From contig NZ_JABMKW010000020.1 in the NCBI RefSeq assembly GCF_013204795.1, positions 1,116,001 to 1,180,000 of the forward strand: DNA of 64,000 bases, in the 5' to 3' direction. The DNA is from Pedobacter panaciterrae. GTDB taxonomy: Bacteria > Bacteroidota > Bacteroidia > Sphingobacteriales > Sphingobacteriaceae. Position numbers and translations under genes: made by a program. Below the pieces are notes generated by a model. That model worked only from the letters and a program-made list of their open reading frames with translations. It was not told the origin of the DNA and searched no databases. This document shows, in pieces, positions 18,591-27,594 of this stretch (positions are counted from its first letter, which is position 1; each line of letters starts with the position of its first letter).

Positions 18591-19436
18591 ATGAGTGTAA
18601 AGAAAAATGCAGCCCTGTTATTATTACTATGTTTATTTAGTTCACAACTAGTATTTTCCCAAACTTATAAAGTTAAAACTATTGTTATTGATGCCGGACA
18701 TGGCGGAACGAAGCCTGGTGCCAGAGGAAGTTTTTCATTGGAAAAAAATGTAGCGCTAAAAGTAGCTTTAAAGCTAGGCAAAAAGCTCGAAGAAGAATTA
18801 CCCGGAGTAAAAATCCTTTATACCAGAAAAACAGATGTTGATGTAGATTTTTATAAAAGAGCTGCCCTTGCAAATGACAATAAAGCCGATCTTTTCATTT
18901 CTATTCACTGTAACTCAATGCCTGATAAAAGGGTGGTTACCGGTTATACAAAAAACAGAAGAGGCAAAAAGACCCCTAAATATTCGTATGTAAAGAATAA
19001 ATCTACAAGTGGCACTGAAACATTTGTTGCAGGTTCTCACCGCTTAAATGAGCAAGATGCCGCCATTAGGGAAAATGAGGACATCAAGCTCGAAAAGAAT
19101 TATAAGCAAAATTATAATGGCTACGATCCTAATGATCCTGAAACATTTATTATACTATCTTTGTTCAAAAATATATTTAGGGATAAGAGTCTGAAATTAG
19201 CTAAATTAATTCAGCACAATTATACCAACGATGACAATAGAGTAAACAGGGGGATTAAGGAACAAGGACTCTTAATTCTTCAAAGATGCGGAATGCCGGC
19301 GGTACTAACAGAAATTGGATTTATTTCTAACCCTACCGAAGAAGAATACATGAATTCAGCGCATGGACAAGAAGAAATTGTTAATTCAATTTTCAAGGCA
19401 ATAAAAACTTACAAAAAGGAAACCGAAACAAATTAA
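18591..19436 (+). CDS. N-acetylmuramoyl-L-alanine amidase (Amidase_3), copy 2
   Basis: A 281-residue paralogue of the gene 26 bases upstream, with the same layout: signal peptide ending at FSQ, VIDAGHGGTKPGARG, DLFISIHCNSMP and MPAVLTEIGFISNPTEEEYM. Zn ligands and the catalytic Glu are all kept. The basic insertion is shorter (VTGYTKNRRGKKTPKYSYVKNKSTSG). The two copies share most of their length (for example NEQDAAIRENEDI against NEQDEAIKREN), so they came from tandem duplication. Both feed into an operon with the MCE protein downstream, linking wall remodelling with envelope lipid transport. Confidence 0.9.
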   Translation: MSVKKNAALLLLLCLFSSQLVFSQTYKVKTIVIDAGHGGTKPGARGSFSLEKNVALKVALKLGKKLEEELPGVKILYTRKTDVDVDFYKRAALANDNKADLFISIHCNSMPDKRVVTGYTKNRRGKKTPKYSYVKNKSTSGTETFVAGSHRLNEQDAAIRENEDIKLEKNYKQNYNGYDPNDPETFIILSLFKNIFRDKSLKLAKLIQHNYTNDDNRVNRGIKEQGLLILQRCGMPAVLTEIGFISNPTEEEYMNSAHGQEEIVNSIFKAIKTYKKETETN

Positions 19437-19464
19437 GTAAATACATACCAAGAACATACACTGA

Positions 19465-20415
19465 ATGAAGATAGCAAACGAAACCAAAGTAGGCATACTA
19501 GCTGCCTTTTCTATAGCCCTGTTAATTATAGGATATAATTTTTTAAAGGGGAATGCCATTTTTTCAAGTGAAACTGTTTTATATGCAAAATATTCGCGTG
19601 TTGATGGTCTGGCGGTATCCAAACCGGTTTTAATTAATGGCTATCAAATTGGCCGTGTAGATAAACTGGAATTACAAACAGACGGCTCAATTGTTGCCAC
19701 GCTTAAAATCAAGGGCAAATACGAGATCCCAAGAAATAGTATTGCCAAGCTTGAAAGCACCGACCTTTTAGGAAGTAAAGCAATTGTAATGGCGCTGGGT
19801 ACTGGTAATGATTTTGCTCAGGATGGTGACACATTGAATGCAAACGTTCAAAAAGGAATTCTTGAAACGGTACAACCAGTTCAGAAAAAAGCTGAGTTAA
19901 TTATTGGAAAAATGGACTCCATTCTAACAAGTGTGAATTCCATCTTGAATCCAAATTTCCAAAAGAATGTTGACAAAAGCTTTAACAGCATAGCCTCTAC
20001 CCTTTCTTCTTTAGAATCTACCTCTAAAAAGGTTGATAATCTAGTTGGTTCAGAAGGCACCCGCATATCTGCAATTCTTGCCAATGTAGAAGCAATTTCA
20101 GGCAATCTAAAGCAGAACAACGCCAAAATATCTGCCATTTTGAACAATATCAATTCGATTACTGATCAGGTAGCTGCAGCTAATTTCAAACAAACAATAG
20201 ATAATGCAAATAAAGCTGTTGCAGATCTTCAAACTATAGTAGGTAAAATCAATAATGGTGAAGGAACACTAGGCCTGTTAGTTAACGATACAAAAATGTA
20301 CGACAATCTAAACAATGCGTCTAAAAGCCTTGATAACCTGATGATAGATCTGAAAGCAAACCCAAAACGTTATGTTCACTTCTCCATATTTGGTGGGGGT
20401 AAAAAGGATAAGTAA
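19465..20415 (+). CDS. MCE/MlaD-family lipid-binding protein
   Basis: A 316-residue inner-membrane-anchored periplasmic protein of the MCE family, the substrate-binding part of phospholipid or other lipid ABC transport systems. One N-terminal helix (VGILAAFSIALLIIGYNFLKG) precedes the MCE domain at about residues 38-115 (LYAKYSRVDGLAVSKPVLINGYQIGRVDKLEL, YEIPRNSIAKLESTDLLGSKAIVM). The rest is a long helical region rich in N, S and A, with a coiled-coil look. No ABC ATPase or permease gene is adjacent, so partners must lie elsewhere. The gene's stop directly abuts the stop of convergent rnz. Confidence 0.9.
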   Translation: MKIANETKVGILAAFSIALLIIGYNFLKGNAIFSSETVLYAKYSRVDGLAVSKPVLINGYQIGRVDKLELQTDGSIVATLKIKGKYEIPRNSIAKLESTDLLGSKAIVMALGTGNDFAQDGDTLNANVQKGILETVQPVQKKAELIIGKMDSILTSVNSILNPNFQKNVDKSFNSIASTLSSLESTSKKVDNLVGSEGTRISAILANVEAISGNLKQNNAKISAILNNINSITDQVAAANFKQTIDNANKAVADLQTIVGKINNGEGTLGLLVNDTKMYDNLNNASKSLDNLMIDLKANPKRYVHFSIFGGGKKDK

Positions 20416-21327
20416 TCAAATAATATAAGTATTACCTTCTATTGCAAGTTCAGTGTTTTCAAAAACAGATTTTGCTTCATCCAAAAGAGGTTGCAACGTC
20501 TTGTATCTTGATGAAAAGTGACCGATAAGCAATTTTGCAGCCCCGGTCATTTTGGCTATCTCACCGGCCTGTAAAGCCGTCGTATGATGTGTTATATTTG
20601 CGCGGTCTAGCATTTCATGTAAGAATGTAGCCTCGTGATACAGCAAATCACAATCTGCAATGTTGTTAAAATATGTTTCATCAAACAATGTATCAGAACA
20701 ATACCCATATTTTTTAGGGGTATCAGAGTCGGTAGTATAATCCTTATTCAGGATAACTCTGCCATCAGGTAAATTAAGATCAACACCTCTTTTTAACAAA
20801 GGATAATACTCAATATCGATCTGCTCTTCCTCCAATTTTTCAACAATGAGCTTACGCAGTCGTTTCTTTTGGGTAAACTTAAATCCCGTGCATGGAATTC
20901 TATGATTTAAAACAAAGCTATCAACAACCAGATCAGCATTTTCAAAAATCTGAACAGATTCAGTTGCCTGAGTGACCACAAATTCAATCGGATACCTAAT
21001 TACCGTTTCTGAATATTTAAACTGAAGGGCCAGTATTTCCTGTAAAGGTTCCGGCGCAAATATCTTAATAGGCTTAACACGTCCGTTTAAGTGCAGACTG
21101 GAAAGCAAACCTATTAAACCAAAATAATGGTCGCCATGTAAATGGCTTATAAACACATAATCTATCTTGCTCGCTTTAAAGCCATATTTGATCAACTGCT
21201 GCTGAGTACCCTCACCACAGTCGATCAAATAAAACTTCTCATTGCAATTTAAAAGCTGTGCTGTAGGATTTCTATTATATACGGGCGTGGCAGAGCTGCT
21301 CCCTAAAATAGTAACCTCAAATTTCAT
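20416..21327 (-). CDS. rnz: Ribonuclease Z
   Basis: A 303-residue metallo-beta-lactamase-fold endonuclease that removes 3' trailers from tRNA precursors. SHLHGDHYFGLIGLLSSL holds the HxHxDH zinc motif; CDLLYHEATFLHEMLDRANITHHTTALQAGEIAKMTGAAKLLIGHFSSRY holds the later His and Asp-type ligands. LGSSSATPVYNRNPTAQLLNC at the N-terminus is the family signature. Length is typical. The start ATG overlaps by one base the stop of the STAS gene upstream on the same strand, so the two are translationally coupled. Confidence 0.94.
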   Translation of the reverse strand: MKFEVTILGSSSATPVYNRNPTAQLLNCNEKFYLIDCGEGTQQQLIKYGFKASKIDYVFISHLHGDHYFGLIGLLSSLHLNGRVKPIKIFAPEPLQEILALQFKYSETVIRYPIEFVVTQATESVQIFENADLVVDSFVLNHRIPCTGFKFTQKKRLRKLIVEKLEEEQIDIEYYPLLKRGVDLNLPDGRVILNKDYTTDSDTPKKYGYCSDTLFDETYFNNIADCDLLYHEATFLHEMLDRANITHHTTALQAGEIAKMTGAAKLLIGHFSSRYKTLQPLLDEAKSVFENTELAIEGNTYII

Positions 21328-21713
21328 TAATCTTTATCTACGCTTCCCAACAACTCTTTTTCTATTTCTTCCATAAAGATTAGATCAGTTGCTTCATCAA
21401 GTTTTGACACAATTGTTAGCGATTGGTCTAAATTGGACATTTCCAATATTTTAGCCACAACCTCATTTATTCCTGTTACAATAAACAGGCCATTAGATTT
21501 CTTACAAAGTCTGTCTCCAACAAGCAAACTGCTCAGATCCTGAGAATCATCACATTGCTTTATAGCCGATAAGTCTAATACGATATTACGATACCCCTCT
21601 GTATTCAATAAGATGAATTCAGATTTCAATTTCGGTGTATTATCGTTCGTAAACTTAGATTCATTAAGCTTCAAAACAACATACTTTTCATGCTTATCTA
21701 CTGAAAATTTCAT
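21327..21713 (-). CDS. STAS-domain protein (anti-anti-sigma-like)
   Basis: A 128-residue single STAS domain: KYVVLKLNESKFTNDNTPKLKSEFILL, then GYRNIVLDLSAIKQCDDSQDLSSLLVGDRLCKKSNGLFIVTGIN. In typical anti-anti-sigma factors the phosphorylated residue follows D-S in the strand-loop VDSxGL; here the loop reads CDDSQDLSSL, so a Ser is near the expected place. No sigma factor or anti-sigma kinase gene lies nearby. It is coupled to rnz by a TAATG overlap, an arrangement whose function is unknown to me. Confidence 0.8.
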   Translation of the reverse strand: MKFSVDKHEKYVVLKLNESKFTNDNTPKLKSEFILLNTEGYRNIVLDLSAIKQCDDSQDLSSLLVGDRLCKKSNGLFIVTGINEVVAKILEMSNLDQSLTIVSKLDEATDLIFMEEIEKELLGSVDKD

Positions 21714-21791
21714 GATATTGATTTATTTAGTTTGATTACGAATGTAGTTAAAATTCTCTGATTTATTTAATTATTGAAGTAGATTAGATGC

Positions 21792-22745
21792 CTACGCCGA
21801 TAAGAGTTTACTTATAGAATCAGCCACATTTTTTTCTATCCTGCTTACCACATCAGCTGTCTCATTTTTCACAAACTGATCTCCCGTTATTTGTTCATAA
21901 AGCTCAATATAACGATCAGATATAGAGTTCACAATTTCAGCAGACATCACCGGAATGGTTTGCCCATCCTTACCCTGAAATCCATTTTCTATTAGCCATT
22001 TCCTTACAAATTCCTTAGACAACTGTTTCTGTGGTTCATTCCTATCTTGTCTGTCTGCATAACCTTCTGCATAAAAATAACGAGAAGAATCTGGCGTATG
22101 AATCTCATCAATTAAATAAATATCTGAGCCAACTTTACCGAATTCATATTTAGTATCTACAAGGATAAGACCTCGCTCAGCAGCCATTTGGGTACCACGC
22201 TCGTACAATGCATAAGTATAATTTTCAAGATGGGTATAATCTGCAACAGACACGATGCCTTTGGCTAAAATATCTTCTTTAGAAATATCCTCATCATGCC
22301 CCACAGAGGCTTTAGTTGTAGGCGTTATAATTGGGTTAGGTAATTTATCATTTTCCTTTAAACCATCTGGCAAAGCTACTCCGCAAACACTGCGTTTCCC
22401 GGCGCTGTATTCTCTCCAGGCATGCCCTGCTAAATAACCTCTAATTACCATTTCCACTTTAAATGGCTCACAAATACGTCCGATGGTAACCATTTCATCA
22501 GGTACATCAATAACCCAGTTCGGAACAATGTCTTTTGTTGCACCTAAAAATTTAGCCGCTATCTGGTTCAATACTTGTCCTTTAAAAGGTATTGCCTCAG
22601 GTAAAACCACATCAAATGCAGATATCCTGTCTGTTACTACCATTGCCATAAATTGGTTGTTAATGGTATAAACATCTCTCACTTTTCCTTTGTAAAAATT
22701 TGTCTGCTTAGGGAAGCTAAAATTTGTTTCTTTAATTGCTGTCAT
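21792..22745 (-). CDS. purC: SAICAR synthetase
   Basis: Phosphoribosylaminoimidazole-succinocarboxamide synthase, the purine step joining CAIR and aspartate with ATP. The N-terminus YKGKVRDVYTINNQFMAMVVTDRISAFDVVLPEAIPFKGQVLN is the nucleotide-binding signature, and LILVDTKYEFGKVGSDIYLIDEIHTPDSSRYF is the second PurC signature. At 317 residues it belongs to the longer Bacteroidetes and eukaryote-like form, with insertion EVVIRGYLAGHAWREYSAGKRSVCGV. It follows the PhoH-type gene on the same strand by 36 bases. No other pur gene is adjacent. Confidence 0.95.
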   Translation of the reverse strand: MTAIKETNFSFPKQTNFYKGKVRDVYTINNQFMAMVVTDRISAFDVVLPEAIPFKGQVLNQIAAKFLGATKDIVPNWVIDVPDEMVTIGRICEPFKVEMVIRGYLAGHAWREYSAGKRSVCGVALPDGLKENDKLPNPIITPTTKASVGHDEDISKEDILAKGIVSVADYTHLENYTYALYERGTQMAAERGLILVDTKYEFGKVGSDIYLIDEIHTPDSSRYFYAEGYADRQDRNEPQKQLSKEFVRKWLIENGFQGKDGQTIPVMSAEIVNSISDRYIELYEQITGDQFVKNETADVVSRIEKNVADSISKLLSA

Positions 22746-22781
22746 GCTATGTGCTAAAAAGCTTTTATTGTTTATTTAAAA

Positions 22782-23747
22782 TTACTGAATATCACCATAG
22801 GCTTTCAATATTCTTTTAACCAGTTTGTGTCTTACCACATCTTCACCTGTTAAATAAATAATATCAATACCTGGTATATCTTCAAGAATACGCAGCGCGT
22901 TATGTAAACCCGACATCTGCTTTTTCGGTAAATCTATTTGAGTTATATCGCCCGTTACAATGAATTTTGCTGATGGCCCCATACGGGTCAAAAACATTTT
23001 CAATTGTAAATCAGTGGAGTTCTGTGCCTCATCCAAAATTACAAAACAGTTATCAAGTGTCCTTCCACGCATAAAAGCAAGTGGGGCAATCTCGATAGTC
23101 CTGTTTTCAATATATAATTTAAGTTTTTCGGCAGGGATCATATCGTCCAGTGCATCATACAATGGGCGTAAATAAGGATCAACCTTTTCCTTCAAATCGC
23201 CGGGTAAAAACCCAAGATTCTCTCCTGCCTCAACAGCAGGTCTGGTTAAGATGATACGCTTGATTTCTTTGTTTTTTAATGCTCTTACTGCAAGGGCAAC
23301 GGCTGTGTAAGTTTTTCCGGTCCCGGCAGGTCCGATAGCAAAGAGCACATCATTTTTATTAATACTCTCAACCATCTTCCGCTGATTGGCGGTCCTGGCT
23401 TTTACCATTAAACCATTGGTACCAAACACAATGACTTCTCCACCTCCCCCGTTGCTGGTTTTTTCAGCAGCGGGCTCGTCGGCCGACTGTATTTTCTTTG
23501 AAACCAAAATAGATTCTACATCATTCGCAGTTAAAGAGCTATACTTCTCTAACTGACTAATCAGTTGACCATACTTCTTTTCAAAAACCTTAAGTTCCTG
23601 TTCGTCACCTAATACCTTTACTTCGTTTCCTCTTGCCACAATCTTTAATTTTGGAAAAGCACTTTTAACCAGCTCATAATGCTCGTTATTAGCACCCCAA
23701 AATTGTACCGGATCTACCGATTCTAATGTTAATTTTAGTTCGTTCAA
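22782..23747 (-). CDS. PhoH-family ATPase
   Basis: A 321-residue cytoplasmic P-loop ATPase of the PhoH family, implicated in RNA metabolism. FAIGPAGTGKTYTAVALAV is the Walker A loop and NCFVILDEAQNSTDLQLKMFLTRMGPSAKFIVTGDITQIDLP holds Walker B and sensor-type residues. A small N-terminal domain (residues 1-85) resembles the KH-like part of PhoH relatives. A segment near residues 95-130 reads ETS-like low complexity and then VIVFGTNGLMVKARTANQRKMVESINKND, the entry to the ATPase domain. No phosphate genes are nearby, so the name should not be read as a phosphate role. Confidence 0.9.
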   Translation of the reverse strand: MNELKLTLESVDPVQFWGANNEHYELVKSAFPKLKIVARGNEVKVLGDEQELKVFEKKYGQLISQLEKYSSLTANDVESILVSKKIQSADEPAAEKTSNGGGGEVIVFGTNGLMVKARTANQRKMVESINKNDVLFAIGPAGTGKTYTAVALAVRALKNKEIKRIILTRPAVEAGENLGFLPGDLKEKVDPYLRPLYDALDDMIPAEKLKLYIENRTIEIAPLAFMRGRTLDNCFVILDEAQNSTDLQLKMFLTRMGPSAKFIVTGDITQIDLPKKQMSGLHNALRILEDIPGIDIIYLTGEDVVRHKLVKRILKAYGDIQ

Positions 23748-23849
23748 AATATTGTTTTTTAGATTGGAGTGTATATTTTGATTTAAAAGTTGAATATTTG
23801 TACGCGTTTTACCACCTACGCAAGATTAAGAATAAATATTCAATTTTTA

Positions 23850-24629
23850 ATGGCCATTATTACTTTAACAACAGATTTAGGTTCTAAAGATTTCTATCAG
23901 GCTGCCCTTAAGGGTAGTATCCTGAGTATCCTGCCTACAGCTAACATTGTTGACGTAACTCATGAAGTGCCATCTTTTAATATTTCCCACGCTGCATTCG
24001 TTTTAAAGAACGTATACCCTTACTTCCCCAAGGGCACGGTTCACCTTATTGGTATTGATTCTGTATTTAGCGAAAACACAAAATATATTGCACTAAGACA
24101 TAAAGATCATTTCTTTGTAGGTGCCGATAACGGAATTTTCTCATTACTTTTTAACGAGAAGCCCGAAGAGATTGTGGAGTTAAATATTATGCAGGACCTC
24201 AAATATCTTCACTTTCCCCTGGTTGATATTTTTGTTAAAGCTGCAACGCAGCTTGCCAAAGGTGCGAAGCTTAGGGACATCGGTGTACCAACAGAAAGTA
24301 TTGAAGAAAGAATGTTGTTAAATCCGGTTATTGAACGCGACATCATTAGGGGCAGCGTAATCTATATTGACACCTTCTGCAATGTTATAACCAACATCAC
24401 AAAAGATCTTTTTACAAAAATTCAGCGTAACCGCGACTTCACCTTGTATTTCAGAAAAAGTGAAACCATTACGCAGTTGAGCTGGCATTATAATGAAGTG
24501 CCTGAAGGTGAAAAATTGTGTCTGTTTGGAATCAGTAACCATCTTGAAATTGCCATTAACAAAGGAAAGGCCAGCGGATTATTAGGTTTACACCTTAACG
24601 ACATTATCAGAATCGAATTTCATCCTTAA
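23850..24629 (+). CDS. SAM hydroxide adenosyltransferase/hydrolase (DUF62)
   Basis: A 259-residue protein of the SAM_adeno_trans family, whose members split S-adenosylmethionine into adenosine and methionine using water or hydroxide. The N-terminus MAIITLTTDLGSKDFYQAALKGSILSILPTANIVDVTHEVPSFNISHAAFVL is the family signature. The second domain contains RGSVIYIDTFCNVITNIT with the conserved N pocket. The start at 23850 is chosen because the family begins at this Met; 20 extra codons upstream are not conserved-looking. It is divergent from the PhoH-type gene. It may recycle methyl-donor intermediates. Confidence 0.88.
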   Translation: MAIITLTTDLGSKDFYQAALKGSILSILPTANIVDVTHEVPSFNISHAAFVLKNVYPYFPKGTVHLIGIDSVFSENTKYIALRHKDHFFVGADNGIFSLLFNEKPEEIVELNIMQDLKYLHFPLVDIFVKAATQLAKGAKLRDIGVPTESIEERMLLNPVIERDIIRGSVIYIDTFCNVITNITKDLFTKIQRNRDFTLYFRKSETITQLSWHYNEVPEGEKLCLFGISNHLEIAINKGKASGLLGLHLNDIIRIEFHP

Positions 24630-24683
24630 AAATGCATTTCCCATCAGGCATGGAGTTTGCTTGTCCCTTAAAAACATTTAAAC

Positions 24684-25196
24684 ATGATCAAAAACGTATT
24701 GTTTATTATTTTCTTTATTAACACATCATTACAAGCCGCAACATTTCAGACGGATACAAGTGCTTATCAAACACAAAGACTAAAAGTAAATGCGCTCCTT
24801 AAAGAAAGAAGTGCCAAATTTGGCCAGTACGATCAAAGCTTGGATACCAAAACAGGAATATTTGGCCTGCAAACTAAAGGTGATATAAAAAATTCAAATG
24901 AAATACTGCGTCAGATAGTTTTAAACGACAACAATGTCTTTAAAGAGCTTAAAATACTCATGGACTACAAAGATGAAGAAGTTAAGCGTGTTAAAAATGA
25001 AGCCAGCAGTACCAACGATAGAATCGAGAACTACAAAACATCAATAAAAAAGCTACAAGATCAGAACCTGCAGCTAAAAAAAGATTTTGCTGCTGCAAAT
25101 AAAGAAAAACAAATCACGAATTATATAGTTATGTTTCTGGCGCTTACTTTATTTGTAGCGTGTTATTTATTCTACAAAAAACTTAAAAAAGCATGA
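24684..25196 (+). CDS. Signal-peptide, coiled-coil, single-helix membrane protein of unknown function
   Basis: A 170-residue protein with an N-terminal signal peptide (to about residue 18, SLQAA), a long charged helix with heptad-like patterns (residues ~85-140, VKRVKNEASSTNDRIENYKTSIKKLQDQ) and a C-terminal membrane helix followed by KKLKKA. It therefore seems to sit in the inner membrane with a periplasmic coiled coil. No named family is recognised. Its stop codon overlaps the start of the 48-residue gene downstream (ATGA), so the two are coupled. Confidence 0.75.
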   Translation: MIKNVLFIIFFINTSLQAATFQTDTSAYQTQRLKVNALLKERSAKFGQYDQSLDTKTGIFGLQTKGDIKNSNEILRQIVLNDNNVFKELKILMDYKDEEVKRVKNEASSTNDRIENYKTSIKKLQDQNLQLKKDFAAANKEKQITNYIVMFLALTLFVACYLFYKKLKKA

Positions 25197-25339
25197 TGAA
25201 AAAAGTCTTTAAAATTCTTGTAAAAATAAATAAAGCAATTTTGCCAAGTCTGTATAAAAAAGACCCGTTAAAACTAACTACGTTTCAAAAGGCAATATTA
25301 GGCTATAAGTACTGGGTTTTAACCCAGTCGCTTAATTAA
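25193..25339 (+). CDS. Small basic 48-residue protein, unannotatable by length alone
   Basis: The frame starts in the ATGA overlap with the previous gene (25193) and encodes MMKKVFKILVKINKAILPSL, then a Lys-rich part that ends in KYWVLTQSLN. It is small, basic and well-formed, with a composition unlike chance ORFs (many K, I, L; no Cys). I recall similar ~50-residue basic proteins in other Bacteroidetes, sometimes mislabelled as SsrA-binding protein; this is recollection, not a search. Its stop shares the palindrome TTAATTAA with the stop of the convergent DUF1015 gene. Confidence 0.6.
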   Translation: MMKKVFKILVKINKAILPSLYKKDPLKLTTFQKAILGYKYWVLTQSLN

Positions 25340-26576
25340 AGTAATTGGTTAATAGCCCTACCAGAAATTTCGGTTCAACCCAGGTTGATTTTGGAGGCAT
25401 TACCCCATTCACATCTGCCACCGCAATGACCTGATCTATCGAGACAGGAAACAAGGTAAAAGCCAACGCATAAAGGCCATTATCAACCTTAAGCTGGAGT
25501 TCAGAAATGGCAGTTCTCCCACCCTCAAAAGTAATTCGGGCATCAGTCCGGGGATCTTTTATATTTAATATAGGAGCAAGAATATGATTCTGTAGAATAC
25601 TCACATCAAGCGCATTAACAGGGTCATTTTCATCATAGATTTCTTTCTTTGGCTCAAGCACATACCATTTTTCATCAAAATACATCCCAATCTTATGTAA
25701 TTGATTCGGTTTAACAACATCTGGCGACTCCTGTACTAAAAACGACTGTTTTAACAACCCAATCAATAATTGAGGCTCCAGGTCACCAAGATCTCTAACC
25801 AGTCTGTTAAATTCCAGTATTTTAACCTCTCTGGTATTCATATAAACTGAGGTAAAATAGTTATACCCTTCAGTTCCGGTATGACGTTCTTTATTTAAAG
25901 CTTGCTTATGCAAACCCATCTTTGCCATTGATGCTGCTCTATGGTGGCCATCAGCAATGTATGCAAAGGGAATATCATAAAAGGCAGTAACCAGGTCATT
26001 CAGATCCGGATTATCAGTAACAGCCCATACCTGATGTGTCGTACCATCCGCAAATGTAAAATCAAGGTCAGCTTTAAGCCCGGTGTATTTGTCTGTAATG
26101 GAATCAATAATCTGATCAGGGTGGTAGGTAATTAATACAGGGTTAGCATCTAGTCCGGTTTGCTGCAGATAATCTGCCAGAAGCCTCTCCCTGCGCTCTA
26201 CGGTCGACTCATGTTTCTTTATCCTCCCCTCCAAATAATCTTTAATATGAGTAAGTGTCCAAATGCCTGTTTGCACCAGATCATTGTGTTTTACTCGGTA
26301 AATGTAAATAGCAGGTTTATCCTGCTTAATAAGAAATTGATGTTCAAGGAACCCTTCAAGATTCTCACTGATCTTTTTATAAACCAGCTCCTCCCTTGTT
26401 CCCCTTAGATATGGATTATCGAGTTCAGGATTAATCAGATGAAGAAAAGTACACCTGTTTTCTGAAGCAATTAGCCTTGCCTGACCCGTGCTATAATTCT
26501 CAAGCGGCCTGGTTACAACCAGCGATTGCAAATCCACTGCAGGTTTAAGCGCGCAGAAAGGCTTTATAAGAGGCAT
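25332..26576 (-). CDS. DUF1015 family protein, DGHHR motif
   Basis: A 414-residue cytoplasmic protein of the DUF1015 family. The N-terminus MPLIKPFCALKP is the family signature; KKHESTVERRERL (residues ~120-132) and IADGHHRAASMAKM (DGHHR at 209-213) are conserved blocks. DGxHR motifs also occur in ParB-like SerK serine kinases, so a role in serine phosphorylation or serine metabolism is possible; that is inference from the motif and from the neighbours serA and serC, 56 bases upstream on the same strand. Its exact activity is not established in what I can see. Confidence 0.85.
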   Translation of the reverse strand: MPLIKPFCALKPAVDLQSLVVTRPLENYSTGQARLIASENRCTFLHLINPELDNPYLRGTREELVYKKISENLEGFLEHQFLIKQDKPAIYIYRVKHNDLVQTGIWTLTHIKDYLEGRIKKHESTVERRERLLADYLQQTGLDANPVLITYHPDQIIDSITDKYTGLKADLDFTFADGTTHQVWAVTDNPDLNDLVTAFYDIPFAYIADGHHRAASMAKMGLHKQALNKERHTGTEGYNYFTSVYMNTREVKILEFNRLVRDLGDLEPQLLIGLLKQSFLVQESPDVVKPNQLHKIGMYFDEKWYVLEPKKEIYDENDPVNALDVSILQNHILAPILNIKDPRTDARITFEGGRTAISELQLKVDNGLYALAFTLFPVSIDQVIAVADVNGVMPPKSTWVEPKFLVGLLTNYFN

Positions 26577-26632
26577 ACTTGATTATGAATAATGGTCAAA
26601 GCTATATAAAAAAATAGCTTTGACCACTAATC

Positions 26633-27583
26633 TTACTTATTAAAATGCTCAATAATCAATGAAGCAAGTTCAACACCTATACGTTCCTGCGCTTCATTTG
26701 TAGCAGCTCCAATATGAGGGGTTAAAGAGATTTTAGCATGTTGTAAAATAGAAGCCCTTGGTGTAGGTTCGTCATCAAACACATCTAAACCAGCGAAAGA
26801 TACTTTACCACTGTCTAAAGCAGCAACTAATGCCTCCTCGTCAATGGTACCGCCTCTTGAGCAGTTCACCACACCAACACCTTGTTTCATTTTAGCAAAC
26901 TCTTCTGCACCTAAAATAGGTTTATCTGCGAATGGAGTATGTAAACTAATGAAATCACTGTTTGCAATTACCTCATCCAATGATACTGTTTTGAAAGGGA
27001 TCTCAACAGAAACACCACCCTGGAAAGTCAATGGCAAAGTACCTTCAGCAGGGTAAAGGTCATAAGCCAATACGTTCATACCTAACCTAAGAGCAACCTT
27101 AGCAGTTTCACGGCCAATACGACCGAAACCGATGATCCCCATGGTTTTACCTTGAAGCTCAACACCACCAGCATATGCTTTTTTCAAAGCATTGAATTTA
27201 GTAGCTCCTTCAACAGGCATTTTTCTGTTTGAATCCTGTAAGAAACGAATACCGGTAAACAAATGTGCAAATACCAGTTCAGCAACAGATAACGAAGAAG
27301 CTGCAGGTGTATTTACCACTGCAACACCCTTACTGCGGGCATATTCAACATCAATGTTATCCATACCTACACCGCCTCTGCCAATCAGTTTAATGTTAGG
27401 TACCTGATCAATCAATTCTTTACGTAATTTGGTGGCACTTCTAACTGTAATACCATCATAGTTTTTTAAAGCTTCAACCAATTGATCCTGAGGAACAGTT
27501 TCAGTATCAACAACAAAACCCGCTTTTTCTAATAACGCTTTACCGATAGGATCTATCCCATCGTTTGCAAGTATCTTAATCAT
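26633..27583 (-). CDS. serA: D-3-phosphoglycerate dehydrogenase
   Basis: A 316-residue NAD-dependent enzyme that starts serine synthesis by oxidising 3-phosphoglycerate. It has the 2-hydroxyacid dehydrogenase layout: VRSATKLRKELIDQ, GRGGVGMDNIDVEYARSKGV, the Rossmann loop MGIIGFGRIGRETAKVALRLG, and FAGLDVFDDEPTPRASILQHAKISLTPHIGAAT with the catalytic Glu and His. It is the short form without the C-terminal ACT domain, so it is probably not feedback-inhibited by the classical serine route. It starts 11 bases after serC on the same strand. Confidence 0.95.
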   Translation of the reverse strand: MIKILANDGIDPIGKALLEKAGFVVDTETVPQDQLVEALKNYDGITVRSATKLRKELIDQVPNIKLIGRGGVGMDNIDVEYARSKGVAVVNTPAASSLSVAELVFAHLFTGIRFLQDSNRKMPVEGATKFNALKKAYAGGVELQGKTMGIIGFGRIGRETAKVALRLGMNVLAYDLYPAEGTLPLTFQGGVSVEIPFKTVSLDEVIANSDFISLHTPFADKPILGAEEFAKMKQGVGVVNCSRGGTIDEEALVAALDSGKVSFAGLDVFDDEPTPRASILQHAKISLTPHIGAATNEAQERIGVELASLIIEHFNK

Positions 27584-27594
27584 TAATTTTTATT

